Of a DNA stretch of 64,000 bases, positions 37,580 through 48,941 are shown in pieces. The first letter of the stretch is position 1. The number at the start of each line of letters is the position of its first letter. The DNA is from Thiomonas arsenitoxydans (GTDB lineage: Bacteria > Pseudomonadota > Gammaproteobacteria > Burkholderiales > Burkholderiaceae_C): the NCBI RefSeq assembly GCF_000253115.1, contig NC_014145.1, positions 2,480,001-2,544,000 of the forward strand, given 5' to 3'. The position numbers and the translations under genes are program-made. The notes beneath the pieces are model-generated. The model was not told the DNA's origin and made no database searches. It saw only the letters and a program-made list of their open reading frames with translations.

Positions 37580-38997
37580 CAGTACCGGTAGTGGGCCGGC
37601 TTGTACGGACCGTCTTTGGGCACATTGATGTAAGCGGCCTGCTGGTCGCTCAGCGTGGTGAGCTGCACATTGAGGGTGCTGAGCTGCAGACGCGCGACAT
37701 GCTCGTCGAGGTGCTTGGGCAAGGTGTAGACGCCCACAGGGTATTCGCCGGTCTTGGTGAACAGCTCGATCTGCGCCAGGGTCTGGTTGGCGAAGCTGGA
37801 GCTCATAACGTAGCTCGGATGGCCGGTGCCACAGCCCAGATTCACCAGACGGCCCTTGGCCAGCAGGATGATGCGTTTTCCGTCCGGGAAGATGATGTGA
37901 TCGACCTGCGGCTTGATCTCTTCCCACTGGTACTTCTCGATGCCCGCGACGTCGATCTCGTTGTCGAAGTGACCGATATTGCAGACGATGGCCTGGTTCT
38001 TCATGCGGGCCATGTGATCGTGGGTGATGACGTGATAGTTGCCGGTGGCGGTGACGAAAATGTCGGCCTTGTCGGCGGCATAGTCCATGGTCACCACGCG
38101 GTAGCCTTCCATTGCGGCTTGCAGGGCGCAGATCGGGTCGATCTCGGTCACCCACACCTGGGCCGACAGCGCGCGCAGCGCCTGTGCTGAGCCCTTGCCC
38201 ACGTCGCCATAACCGGCGACCACGGCGATCTTGCCGGCGACCATTACATCGGTGGCGCGCTTGATACCGTCCACCAGACTTTCGCGGCAGCCATAGAGGT
38301 TGTCGAACTTGCTCTTGGTCACGCTGTCGTTGACGTTGATCGCGGGAAACTTCAGCTCGCCGCGCTGGTGCATCTGGTAGAGACGATGCACGCCGGTCGT
38401 CGTTTCCTCGGTCACACCCTTGATCTGCGCCAGGCGGGTGGAATACCACTTGCCGTCCCTCGCCAGCTTGGCCTTGATGGCGGCAAACAGCACGCGCTCT
38501 TCTTCGCTGGTGGGATGGTTGAGCACGGCAGCGTCGGTCTCGGCGCGTGCGCCCAGATGCAGCAGCAGGGTGGCATCGCCGCCGTCGTCCAAAATCATGT
38601 TGGAGTAGCCGCCATCGGTCCACTCGAAAATGCGGTGGGTGTATTCCCAATAGTCTTCGAGCGACTCGCCCTTCACCGCGAACACCGGCGTGCCGTTGGC
38701 GGCAATGGCCGCGGCGGCATGGTCTTGGGTGGAAAAAATATTGCACGACGCCCAGCGCACCTGCGCCCCCAGCGCCTGCAGGGTTTCAATCAGCACGGCC
38801 GTCTGGATGGTCATGTGCAGACTGCCGGTGATGCGCGCGCCGCGCAGCGGCTGGCGGGCGGCGTATTCCTCGCGGATGGCCATGAGCGCGGGCATCTCGC
38901 TCTCGGCAATGGCGATCTCGCGACGGCCCCAGTCGGCCAGGCCGATGTCGGCAATTACATAATCAGGGGAAATTTTCATATCGACCACAGCGTTCAT
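37579..38997 (-). CDS. ahcY: S-adenosylhomocysteine hydrolase
   Basis: This 472-residue enzyme carries [20 protein letters not shown], the NAD-binding motif [27 protein letters not shown] and the C-terminal [12 protein letters not shown] ending that reaches the neighbouring subunit's NAD. It splits SAH into adenosine and homocysteine, relieving inhibition of methyltransferases. The start at 38997 follows GGAG by 5 bases. An SAH riboswitch lies in the leader, so expression should rise with SAH. Confidence 0.97.
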   Translation of the reverse strand: MNAVVDMKISPDYVIADIGLADWGRREIAIAESEMPALMAIREEYAARQPLRGARITGSLHMTIQTAVLIETLQALGAQVRWASCNIFSTQDHAAAAIAANGTPVFAVKGESLEDYWEYTHRIFEWTDGGYSNMILDDGGDATLLLHLGARAETDAAVLNHPTSEEERVLFAAIKAKLARDGKWYSTRLAQIKGVTEETTTGVHRLYQMHQRGELKFPAINVNDSVTKSKFDNLYGCRESLVDGIKRATDVMVAGKIAVVAGYGDVGKGSAQALRALSAQVWVTEIDPICALQAAMEGYRVVTMDYAADKADIFVTATGNYHVITHDHMARMKNQAIVCNIGHFDNEIDVAGIEKYQWEEIKPQVDHIIFPDGKRIILLAKGRLVNLGCGTGHPSYVMSSSFANQTLAQIELFTKTGEYPVGVYTLPKHLDEHVARLQLSTLNVQLTTLSDQQAAYINVPKDGPYKPAHYRY

Positions 38998-39059
38998 ACA
39001 AACTCCGAACAAAGTGGCCGGGAACGGATGCGCACCGCATCCCGCGCCCGGCACGGGTT

Positions 39060-39175
39060 GGGTGAGCGCCGTTGAAGGAAAGCCGCCAGCAAGGTGTAGC
39101 GGCCTGCGATCAAAGACCCGAGCCTGGCGACGGCGGCGAACAACTCGCCCCGTGCGTTGCAACGCTCCTCGGGAA
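39060..39175 (-). promoter_or_regulatory. SAH riboswitch before ahcY-metF
   Basis: Read on the minus strand the leader contains CCCGAGGAGCGTTGCAACG, closed by GGCTCGGG at 39117-39124, so CCCGAG and CTCGGG form the P1 stem. Downstream, CAACGGCGCTCACC (about 39061-39074) supplies the conserved strand that forms the pseudoknot with the GAGCG loop. These are the core features of the SAH-responsive aptamer known before ahcY genes in Burkholderiales. The linker between them is 50 bases. The remaining leader to the ATG (38998-39059) may hold the expression platform. Confidence 0.92.
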
Positions 39176-39275
39176 GCTGCGCATTCTATCGGTTTGCCGC
39201 AGGTTTGCCACGCGCGCGCCACGGCCCATAAGATGACCACTCCAGCCCCGCGCGCCCTTCGCCCTGCCCCACGCC

Positions 39276-40166
39276 ATGCGTCCTTCGCCACGCCGCTTTC
39301 CAGCACCCACTCTCGCTGGGCTGCGCCCGCTGTTGCTGTGTGGCGTGCTGCTGACGAATCTGCCCTGGGCGCAGGCCGAAGCGCCCAGCCCGCCACCCCC
39401 GGCTCTGTTGCTGGCCGAAACCGCCTCAAGCCAGCTCGATCCGGCGCCCTACTGGGTGAGCGAAAAACTCGACGGCGTGCGCGCCTTCTGGGACGGTCGG
39501 GTGCTGCGTTTTCGCAGCGGCAACCCGGTGCCCGCTCCGGCGTGGTTCACCGCCGCGCTGCCCTCGCAGCCGCTGGACGGCGAGCTGTGGATCGCCCGCG
39601 AAAGCTTCGACCAGGTCTCGGGCATCGTTCGCAGCAACCCGCCCAACGACCGCGACTGGAAGCAGGTGCGTTACATGGTGTTCGAGTTGCCCAATGCGCC
39701 GGGCAGCTTCACCGAGCGCATCGCCCGCATGCGCACGCTGGTGGAACGGGCGCAGGCACCCTGGCTGCAAATGGTGCCGCAGTTCCGCGTGCCCAACTCC
39801 GCCGCGCTCAAGCAGCAGCTCGACAAAATCGTGAAGGCAGGCGGCGAGGGCCTGATGCTGCACCGCGCCGATGCGCCGTATCAAACCGGCCGTCAGGATG
39901 TGCTGCTCAAGCTCAAGCCCTGGCAGGACGCCGAAGCCACCGTCATCGGCTACACGCCGGGCAAAGGCAAATATGCGGGGCTGACCGGCGCCCTGAACAT
40001 GCAGATGCCCGACGGCAAGATCTTTCGCATCGGTTCCGGCCTGAGCGACGCCCTGCGCCGCAACCCGCCGCCCATCGGCGCCCAGATTACCTACCGCTAC
40101 CAGTCGCTCACGCCCTCGGGCCTTCCACGTTTTGCGCGCTACCTTCGCGTGCGCGAGAAAGAATGA
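39276..40166 (+). CDS. ATP-dependent DNA ligase with signal peptide (Lig E type)
   Basis: This 296-residue protein starts with a signal peptide ([17 protein letters not shown]). The ligase motif I is SEKLDGVRA with adenylation Lys about residue 64. RFRSGN, LDGELWI (motif III), GEGLMLHR (motif IV) and [14 protein letters not shown] (motif V) follow, then an OB domain. The minimal size and predicted export agree with Lig E enzymes of Neisseria and relatives, which seal nicks in periplasmic or extracellular DNA, perhaps for DNA uptake or biofilm. No competence genes are adjacent. Confidence 0.88.
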   Translation: MRPSPRRFPAPTLAGLRPLLLCGVLLTNLPWAQAEAPSPPPPALLLAETASSQLDPAPYWVSEKLDGVRAFWDGRVLRFRSGNPVPAPAWFTAALPSQPLDGELWIARESFDQVSGIVRSNPPNDRDWKQVRYMVFELPNAPGSFTERIARMRTLVERAQAPWLQMVPQFRVPNSAALKQQLDKIVKAGGEGLMLHRADAPYQTGRQDVLLKLKPWQDAEATVIGYTPGKGKYAGLTGALNMQMPDGKIFRIGSGLSDALRRNPPPIGAQITYRYQSLTPSGLPRFARYLRVREKE

Positions 40167-40187
40167 GACAGCCTGGACCGGCCCGCG

Positions 40188-40817
40188 CTACACCCGCGAC
40201 GCCAAAGCCAGACGCAGCCCCAGACCGACGAAGACGACGCCGGTCAGCCGCCGCACCCAAAGCGCCAGGCGCTGCATGCGCCCCAGAGGGCGCGCCCGCG
40301 CCGCCACCCAGGCCACGCCCAGATTGAATAGCGTGCCATTGACGGTGAACACCACGCCGAGCAACAGAAACGCCCAGCCCTGCCCGCGCGTCGAAGTGCC
40401 AACGAACTGCGGCAAAAAGGCCAGAAAAAACAGCACGATCTTCGGGTTGAGCACATTGGTCAGCACGCCTTGCCAGAACACCGCCCGCAAGGGTGCGGCG
40501 GCCATGGGCGCTGAAACCGCTGGCGCCTGCGTCCTTGCACGCAGCAGACCCACCCCCAGCCACACCAGGTAGGCCGCTCCCATCCACTTGACCACGTTGA
40601 ACGCCAGATCCGACGCGGCAATCAGCGCCGACAGCCCCACTGCGGCCGCGGTGACATGCACCAGACAACCCGCCCCAACCCCCAGCGCCGCCATCGTCCC
40701 GGCCCTCACCCCCTGCCCAGCACTGCGCGACACGATGAACAACATATCCGCGCCGGGGGTCATATTGAGCAGCAGGCCCGAGAGCAGGAACAAGGCGAAG
40801 TGGTGGATGTCGGGCAT
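40188..40817 (-). CDS. LysE/RhtB-family exporter
   Basis: This 209-residue membrane protein has six hydrophobic segments and the signature LLNMTPGADMLFIVSRSAGQGVRAG and NPKIVLFFLAFLPQFV (each given in part). The family exports basic amino acids, homoserine or threonine, and related compounds. The start at ATG 40817 was chosen because the apparent earlier start at 40826 is a TTG. It is convergent with the ligase gene. Confidence 0.87.
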   Translation of the reverse strand: MPDIHHFALFLLSGLLLNMTPGADMLFIVSRSAGQGVRAGTMAALGVGAGCLVHVTAAAVGLSALIAASDLAFNVVKWMGAAYLVWLGVGLLRARTQAPAVSAPMAAAPLRAVFWQGVLTNVLNPKIVLFFLAFLPQFVGTSTRGQGWAFLLLGVVFTVNGTLFNLGVAWVAARARPLGRMQRLALWVRRLTGVVFVGLGLRLALASRV

Positions 40818-40878
40818 GGGCGGCAAGCTCTAGTGGCAAAGGCGCAATAGTTTGGGTTTGGGGTGGGGCGAACCCTGG

Positions 40879-41880
40879 CTACAACCAGCGAGAGCGCTTG
40901 AGCCAGTAGTACAGCCCGCCGCACAAACCCAGTGTGAAGACGAGCAATGCCGGGTACGACCAGCGCCAGTCCAACTCCGGCATGTGCCGGAAGTTCATGC
41001 CGAACCAGCCGGTGAGCAGCGTGGGCACGGCCAGCAGCGCGGCCCAGCCGGCCAGCCGCTTGACCACCTCGTTCTGCTCCAGCGTCACGAGAGAGACCGA
41101 GACGTTCATTGCCGCCGAGAGCATTTCGCGCAGCGCGCCCACCGTATCGTTGATCCGGTTGGCATGGTCGTTCACGTCGCGGAAGTAAGGCCGCATGGCC
41201 TCGGGCATCACGTCGCCCGGCAGGCGCTGAAGCTGCGCCAGCACATCCTGCAAAGGCGCCACCGCCAGCCGCAGGCGCGTGAGTTCGCGCTGCATGGCGT
41301 ACAGCCGCTTGAGCGTGCCGCGCCGCCATTGGCGCGCGAAGATCTCGCCTTCCAGCTCCTCCAGCTCGGCCCGATAGGCCTCGACGATGGGCAGGTACCC
41401 GTCGACGATGGCATCGAGCACCGCGTACAGCGCATACCCCGGCCCCTGCGCGAGCAGCGCGGGCGTCTGCTCGACATTGCGACGCACCGTCGCGTAGCCG
41501 GTCGAATCCCCATGCCGGATGGTGAGGATGTAGTTGCGGCCCATGAACACATGCGTCTCGCCGAACCGCACATGCGCGCCGCTGCGCGAGGCCGTGCGTG
41601 CCACGACAAAAAGCGATTCGCCATAGGCCTCCAACTTGGGGCGCTGGTGCGCCTTGGCGGCGTCTTCCACCGCCAGCGGGTGCAGGCCAAACTCGTGCTG
41701 CATCTGCGCCAGCAAGGCCGCATCCGGCTCATACAGCCCCACCCAGACAAACCGGTCGGACAAAGCGAGCATGTCGCTGATCGCCTCCAGCGCGATATCG
41801 CCCACCCGCCTCCCGCTGCGGTCATAGGCCACACAGGCGCGAACGGGGTTTTCGGCGTTGGGGGTGTCAGAAAGAGGCAT
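40879..41880 (-). CDS. corA: CorA-family magnesium/cobalt transporter
   Basis: This 333-residue protein has a large cytoplasmic domain and two C-terminal helices. The signature is GMN in LLTGWFGMNFRHMPE, at the end of helix 1, and the protein ends with a basic WLKRSRWL. It forms a pentameric Mg2+ channel gated by cytoplasmic Mg2+. The gene lies downstream, on the same strand, of a PIN toxin. Confidence 0.93.
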   Translation of the reverse strand: MPLSDTPNAENPVRACVAYDRSGRRVGDIALEAISDMLALSDRFVWVGLYEPDAALLAQMQHEFGLHPLAVEDAAKAHQRPKLEAYGESLFVVARTASRSGAHVRFGETHVFMGRNYILTIRHGDSTGYATVRRNVEQTPALLAQGPGYALYAVLDAIVDGYLPIVEAYRAELEELEGEIFARQWRRGTLKRLYAMQRELTRLRLAVAPLQDVLAQLQRLPGDVMPEAMRPYFRDVNDHANRINDTVGALREMLSAAMNVSVSLVTLEQNEVVKRLAGWAALLAVPTLLTGWFGMNFRHMPELDWRWSYPALLVFTLGLCGGLYYWLKRSRWL

Positions 41881-42016
41881 GGGATGGTTTCATTCGTTGG
41901 CCTAATGGGGCGAATCGTCAGCGGACAAATGCGCGTGATTTTGCATTGCCGAACGAGCCGACATGCTGGAACGACAGTACCGCCCGTCCTTCCGGCGTCA
42001 TGCAGCACATTGCCAG

Positions 42017-42460
42017 CTAAGCAAACTCGGGATGCTGCAAGGCCTGCGCAGGCGTGAGGATGCGCAACCCGATTGGAGGCGGATTCACCCCCAACAGGTC
42101 TTGGTCGCCGGTGACCAGCCATAAGGCTTGCGCCACCTCGGCGGCGTGAATAAACGCGTCATCGTCGAGATCGCGGCTGAACATCTGTGCAGCCAGCCCG
42201 GGCGGAACATCCACCCAAATCGCTGCGGCGCTCAGATCGTGTAGAAGTTGCTGCCGGACCTCGATGGACAGATACGGGTCGAACTTAGGCTTCCACAAGC
42301 GAGTCTCAAGTTCGGCAAAGGTGTGCGTCGTCAGCACGACCAGACCGTGCTGCAGAACGCGGCGCACCACTTGCGCGGGCGCACCCGGCGGTGAAAGCGC
42401 GGCGCTGATCCAGACATTGGTGTCGATCACGAAACGCCGCGAATCGCGCTCAACTTTCAT
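42017..42460 (-). CDS. PIN-domain toxin (COG1569 type)
   Basis: This 147-residue protein has the PIN acidic residues: Asp in FVIDTNVWISA, Glu in TFAELETRL, and DLDDDAFIHAA plus VTGDQDLL. Such toxins are usually RNases that cut tRNA or mRNA under loss of antitoxin. The gene overlaps the Phd-type antitoxin gene upstream by 11 bases, which fits a toxin-antitoxin operon. Confidence 0.85.
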   Translation of the reverse strand: MKVERDSRRFVIDTNVWISAALSPPGAPAQVVRRVLQHGLVVLTTHTFAELETRLWKPKFDPYLSIEVRQQLLHDLSAAAIWVDVPPGLAAQMFSRDLDDDAFIHAAEVAQALWLVTGDQDLLGVNPPPIGLRILTPAQALQHPEFA

Positions 42461-42701
42461 CAGCCAAGAGATCGTTCAATGCCTGTTCGGTCAGCCCGCC
42501 CTGCTGTGCCAGCGCCGCGCTGTTTTCCAGCGTGTGCTGCAGGCGGTTGGCGTAGAAGGCGCACATGGCCTCGAAGTCTTGCGCGCTGACCATCACCCCC
42601 ACGACGCGGTCGTGCCGCATGACGCGCACGGGCTCACGTTGCACCCGGTCGAGAAATTCGCCGAAGCGCGTCTTGGCTTCATTCGCGGTGTAGGTCTGCA
42701 T
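42450..42701 (-). CDS. Phd/YefM-type antitoxin
   Basis: This 83-residue protein has the N-terminal DNA-binding fold MQTYTANEAKTRFGEFLDRV, then VRVMRHDRVVGVMVSA and a C-terminal tail that would bind the toxin. The start at 42701 follows GGGGGTG. A longer open frame (to 42797) is not supported. It probably represses its own operon. Confidence 0.88.
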   Translation of the reverse strand: MQTYTANEAKTRFGEFLDRVQREPVRVMRHDRVVGVMVSAQDFEAMCAFYANRLQHTLENSAALAQQGGLTEQALNDLLADES

Positions 42702-42929
42702 AGGCACCCCCTTTTCGATCAATGCGGGAATGCCCCATTCTACCGCTCGATTCGTTCGATTCGCGCGGTCTGTGGGGCGAATGGCTCGTCCGCTCACCCA
42801 AACACTGTTCGCGCATATCAGGGTTGCGCCCCAGCATGGACCGCTGCGAGCTTAGCCTCGTCCCAAACCCGAGTCCTCGCTGATCTGCTCTCAAAAACAG
42901 TCGGAAATCATGCGGAACCTGACAAATAA

Positions 42930-43706
42930 TCAACCCAGTGCATGACTGAACAAATTCGGGTCGATTTGTCCCAATCCCTCAAATACCGGTCGAGAAAAAT
43001 AGAACCCCTGAAACAAATTGATTCCCATACGCTCAAGGCACAGATATTCCTCTCGCGTTTCTACGCCCTCGGCGATGACCCGGATATTCAGATCTATGCA
43101 GGTCTGAATAACCCCACGGATAATTGAGGCCTTGATGCGGTCTTCGTTAACGTTGCGCACCAATGCCATGTCCAGCTTGACAATATCCGTTTGCAATTCG
43201 GCAAGCAGATTCAGCCCTGCAAAACCGGCGCCAAAATCATCAATCGCCGTCAGAAAACCTCTGCTTTTATAGTCGTTAATGATGGACTTCAAGTGCCCGA
43301 CATCTTCAACACGCTCGCTCTCGGTGACCTCAAACAGCAGGCGATCTGGCGGAAAACTGTACTGTTCCGCTGCGGCCAAAGTGGCGCGAATACAGAGCTC
43401 AGGTTTGTAAACCGCATTCGGAAGAAAATTGATGCTCAGATAGCCTTTCAATCCCAACCGGGCGGCAAGCGCTACCGCCTTGACGCGGCAAGTCTGATCG
43501 AATCGATAGCGATTATCGTCGTTCACCTTCTCAAAGATGGTGCTTGCGGGCTCACCCTGCAAACCACGCGCCAAGGCTTCATGTGCAAAAATTGTTCCGC
43601 TGCGTGAATCCACAATGGGCTGAAACGCCATGGTGAAATCAAAATCCAGTGGAGGCGAATCGAAACACAGCTTGCAGCCCGTCGCCGCCAATGAATTGAT
43701 ATTCAA
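42930..43706 (-). CDS. Stand-alone EAL-domain phosphodiesterase
   Basis: This 258-residue protein is only an EAL domain. HEALARG (EAL), SINFLPN (Asn), FEVTESE (Glu), IDDFGAGFAGLN (DDFG), DIVKLDM (Lys) and IAEGVET (Glu) are all present, so it should hydrolyse cyclic di-GMP to pGpG. A Cys pair in the N-terminus (Cys11 and Cys14 in CKLC) precedes the domain. The region has noticeably lower GC than its neighbours, which suggests separate acquisition. Nothing nearby encodes a GGDEF partner. Confidence 0.88.
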   Translation of the reverse strand: MNINSLAATGCKLCFDSPPLDFDFTMAFQPIVDSRSGTIFAHEALARGLQGEPASTIFEKVNDDNRYRFDQTCRVKAVALAARLGLKGYLSINFLPNAVYKPELCIRATLAAAEQYSFPPDRLLFEVTESERVEDVGHLKSIINDYKSRGFLTAIDDFGAGFAGLNLLAELQTDIVKLDMALVRNVNEDRIKASIIRGVIQTCIDLNIRVIAEGVETREEYLCLERMGINLFQGFYFSRPVFEGLGQIDPNLFSHALG

Positions 43707-43800
43707 AATAGTTCTCCTCGGGGGATAATCAACCTCATGGTGATAGGGGAGAGAGAAGATCAGGAGTCATGCATGACCAAGAACACAGGCATCTGCTGCC

Positions 43801-45156
<1,356 letters not shown>

Positions 45157-45483
45157 TTAGCCGAAATGGCAGATGTAGTGATAGGCGGTTTCGCCTTCCG
45201 ACACGCGAATCTCGAAGCGGGTATTGCCGGGTACGCTGAAACGCTCGCCCACCCCGGATTTCACCCAAACGTCGCTGCCCGGCAGTTTGTATTCGCAGGC
45301 CCCGGCCACGCATTCCATGATTTCCGGCGCGCCGGTGTTGAAGGTCAGCGTGGCGGGCAGGATGACACCGACTGATTTTTTCGTACCGTCAGCCAGGGTG
45401 ATGCCGTGGCTGACGCATTTGCCGTCGAAGTACACATTGGCCTGCGTGTTGACGGTCACGCCGCCGATCTGGGTGGTGCTCAT
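45157..45483 (-). CDS. ppnP: Pyrimidine/purine nucleoside phosphorylase PpnP
   Basis: This 108-residue cupin (DUF1255) shows ANVYFDGKCVSHGITLADG, GVILPATLTFNTGAPE, CEYKLPGSDVWV and the end FEIRVSEGETAYHYICHF. The family phosphorolyses several nucleosides to base and ribose-1-phosphate. It is upstream of argG and divergent from pip. Confidence 0.93.
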   Translation of the reverse strand: MSTTQIGGVTVNTQANVYFDGKCVSHGITLADGTKKSVGVILPATLTFNTGAPEIMECVAGACEYKLPGSDVWVKSGVGERFSVPGNTRFEIRVSEGETAYHYICHFG

Positions 45484-45489
45484 GGATAG

Positions 45490-46479
<990 letters not shown>

Positions 46480-46537
46480 GGGCCCACCCCGAAATCGCCT
46501 CTTGCGCGGCGATCTGCCCTCTCCAGGAAACGCAGGT

Positions 46538-46627
46538 CCGCCCCAAGTTTCCTTGCCCCCCGTGGGGGGCGGGCTGGGCGCAGCCCGGCCCTGGGGGCAC
46601 TCATGAGGCCGGAAACCCTTGGGGCGG
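46538..46627. repeat. Nested GC-rich inverted repeats between pip and metK
   Basis: The outer arms CCGCCCCAAGTTTCC (46538-46552) and GGAAACCCTTGGGGCGG (46611-46627) are inverted with a 2-base gap. Inside are CCCCCC-GT-GGGGGG at 46556-46569 and GGGCTG/CAGCCC at 46571-46586. Two convergent genes end here, so it may act as a bidirectional terminator, but the length and nested form suggest a dispersed intergenic repeat. Confidence 0.65.
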
Positions 46628-46652
46628 CCCGGCGGGTTTCCTTCAAATGCGC

Positions 46653-47846
46653 TTACGCCGTGGCTGGGGTGCGCAGTGCGCCCAGTCCGGCGTCGTCGCG
46701 CAGCTTGGCGGCTTTGTCGGTGGCCTCCCAGCTGAACTCGGGTTCGTCGCGGCCGAAGTGGCCGTAGGCGGCGGTCTTGGAATAGATGGGGCGACGCAGA
46801 TCGAGCATTTCGATAATGCCGCGCGGACGCAGATCGAAGTGACGGCGCACCAGTTGTTCCAGCTTGGCGTCGTCGATCACGCCGGTGCCCTGCGTCGTCA
46901 CCATGATGCTGGTGGGCTGGGCCACGCCGATGGCGTAGGAAATCTGCACCAGGCATTTCTTGGCCAACCCGGCAGCCACGATGTTCTTGGCCACATGGCG
47001 CGCAGCGTAGGCGGCCGAACGGTCGACCTTGGTCGGGTCTTTGCCGCTGAAGGCGCCGCCGCCATGCGGGGCCGCGCCACCGTAGGTATCGACGATGATC
47101 TTGCGCCCCGTCAGGCCGCAGTCGCCCTGCGGGCCGCCGACGACGAAGCGGCCGGTCGGGTTGATGAGGTACTTCACCTCGCCGCGCATGAACTCCGCGG
47201 GCAGCACGGGTTTGATGATGTGCTCGATGACCGCTTCGCGCAGATCGGCCAGCGCGATCTCAGGCGCGTGCTGGGTGGACAGCACCACCGTGTCGATGGC
47301 CACGGGATAGCCGTTTTCGTAGCGGAAGGTGATCTGGCTCTTGGCATCCGGGCGCAGCCAGGGCAGACGGCCGTCACGGCGCAACTGGCTTTGGCGCTCG
47401 ACCAGGCGGTGCGCGTAGTAGATCGGCGCGGGCATGAGCTCGGGGGTTTCGTCGCAGGCGTAGCCGAACATCAGCCCCTGGTCGCCGGCGCCGATGTCGA
47501 GTTCGTCGTCGTGCGCCTTGTTCACGCCTTGGGCGATGTCGGGGCTTTGCTTGTCGTAGGCGACGAGCACCGCGCAGCTTTTGTGGTCGATGCCGAAATC
47601 GGCGTCGTCGTAACCGATGCGTTTGAGCGTATCGCGCGCGACCTGGATGTAATCGACCACGGCCGTGGTGGTGATCTCACCCGCCAGCACGATCAGGCCA
47701 GTGTTGGCCAGGGTTTCGGCGGCAACGCGGGAGGCCGGGTCTTGCGCCAGATTGGCGTCGAGAATGGCGTCGGAAATCTGATCGGCCACCTTGTCGGGAT
47801 GACCTTCGGAAACGGACTCGGATGTAAACAGGAAGTGGTTTGCCAT
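46653..47846 (-). CDS. metK: S-adenosylmethionine synthetase
   Basis: This 397-residue enzyme has the ATP motif [30 protein letters not shown] and the P-loop-like [19 protein letters not shown]. It makes S-adenosylmethionine from methionine and ATP. ATG 47846 (MANHFLF) matches the family N-terminus, with AAAGGTCC upstream. It is divergent from the acyltransferase genes. Its own leader of about 200 bases shows no SAH or SAM riboswitch that I recognise. Confidence 0.97.
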   Translation of the reverse strand: MANHFLFTSESVSEGHPDKVADQISDAILDANLAQDPASRVAAETLANTGLIVLAGEITTTAVVDYIQVARDTLKRIGYDDADFGIDHKSCAVLVAYDKQSPDIAQGVNKAHDDELDIGAGDQGLMFGYACDETPELMPAPIYYAHRLVERQSQLRRDGRLPWLRPDAKSQITFRYENGYPVAIDTVVLSTQHAPEIALADLREAVIEHIIKPVLPAEFMRGEVKYLINPTGRFVVGGPQGDCGLTGRKIIVDTYGGAAPHGGGAFSGKDPTKVDRSAAYAARHVAKNIVAAGLAKKCLVQISYAIGVAQPTSIMVTTQGTGVIDDAKLEQLVRRHFDLRPRGIIEMLDLRRPIYSKTAAYGHFGRDEPEFSWEATDKAAKLRDDAGLGALRTPATA

Positions 47847-48065
47847 GACGGACCTTTCTTTGAACGGTTGGATCGACGCCACCGTTTGGGTCTCGCACGG
47901 CGACGCTTTAGCGGACATCTACGCAGCCGCCCCGAAGGTCGCCTGCCCCTGCCACCCCGCAAGTTGTCATTAACTCGGTGGCAATGTCATGGATTCTATG
48001 CGCGCCCTTTGTTCAGCGGCGCTTCGTAACATGGCACCCTTTGCACCTCAGGGAAATCCTTCATC

Positions 48066-48941
48066 GTGCTGCTTCGCGTGTTCCGCTGGCTGTCTGTCTT
48101 GCCGCTGGGTTTGCTCCAGTCGCTCGGGGCGGCGCTCGGCCTGCTGGTTTATGCCGCCTCAAGCGTGTATCGCCAGCGTCTGCGCGCCAACATGCAACAG
48201 GCGGGCTACGCGCCAGAGCAGCTTGCGCGCAAGGCGGCCGCGCAAGCCGGACGCATGGTCGGCGAATTGCCCGTGGTCTGGTTTCGGCGCGGCGCTACGG
48301 CGCCCGTGCACCGGGTGCAGGTGATCGGCAAGGAGCATGTCGATGCCGTTCGCGCCCAGGGCATGGGCGTGCTGTATCTCACGCCGCACCTGGGATGCTT
48401 TGAAATCTCGGCGCAGGCGGCCGCGCTCTGGAGCCCGATCACGGTGATGTTCCGCCCGCCGCGCAAGGCCGTGCTGCTGCCGCTGGCCCTGGCCTCGCGC
48501 CAGCGCCACAATCTGGCCACCGCCCCGGCCAATCTCGCCGGGGTGCGGCAATTGCTGCGCGCCCTGCGCGCGGGGGAGTCCGTCGGTCTGTTGCCCGATC
48601 AGGCGCCGGGCAGCGGCGAAGGCGTCTGGGCCGACTTTTTCGGCCGCCCGGCCTACACCATGACTCTGCCCGCGCGCCTAGTGCAACTGGGCAACGCCCG
48701 CATCATTCTGGCCTCGGCCCTGCGCCTGCCCGGCGGACGCGGCTACACCCTGACGCTGGAGCCGTTTCCCGAAGCCTTGGACGCCGATCCGCAACGCGCC
48801 GCCACGCAGATCAATCGTGCGCTGGAAGGTTTGATCCGGCGCTGTCCCGAGCAATATCTCTGGGCCTACAACCGCTACAAAACCCCCTCGGGCGCACCGC
48901 CGCCCCCCGCGCCGACTATCGCCGAGGAAAGCGCGTCATGA
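48066..48941 (+). CDS. Lysophospholipid/lipid A acyltransferase (LpxL/HtrB family), first copy
   Basis: This 291-residue protein has an N-terminal membrane anchor and the HX4E catalytic motif HLGCFE, then PDQAPGSGEGVWADFFG, and ends CPEQYLWAYNRYKTPSG. It adds a secondary acyl chain to lipid A (LpxL/LpxM type). The start is GTG 48066; no ATG lies nearby. It overlaps the second copy by 4 bases (ATGA). Confidence 0.86.
   Translation: MLLRVFRWLSVLPLGLLQSLGAALGLLVYAASSVYRQRLRANMQQAGYAPEQLARKAAAQAGRMVGELPVVWFRRGATAPVHRVQVIGKEHVDAVRAQGMGVLYLTPHLGCFEISAQAAALWSPITVMFRPPRKAVLLPLALASRQRHNLATAPANLAGVRQLLRALRAGESVGLLPDQAPGSGEGVWADFFGRPAYTMTLPARLVQLGNARIILASALRLPGGRGYTLTLEPFPEALDADPQRAATQINRALEGLIRRCPEQYLWAYNRYKTPSGAPPPPAPTIAEESAS

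Noticed and set aside
47847-48065. Possible SAM or SAH riboswitch before metK
   Set aside because: The conserved GAGGAGCG core seen before ahcY is absent and no other known aptamer pattern was found.
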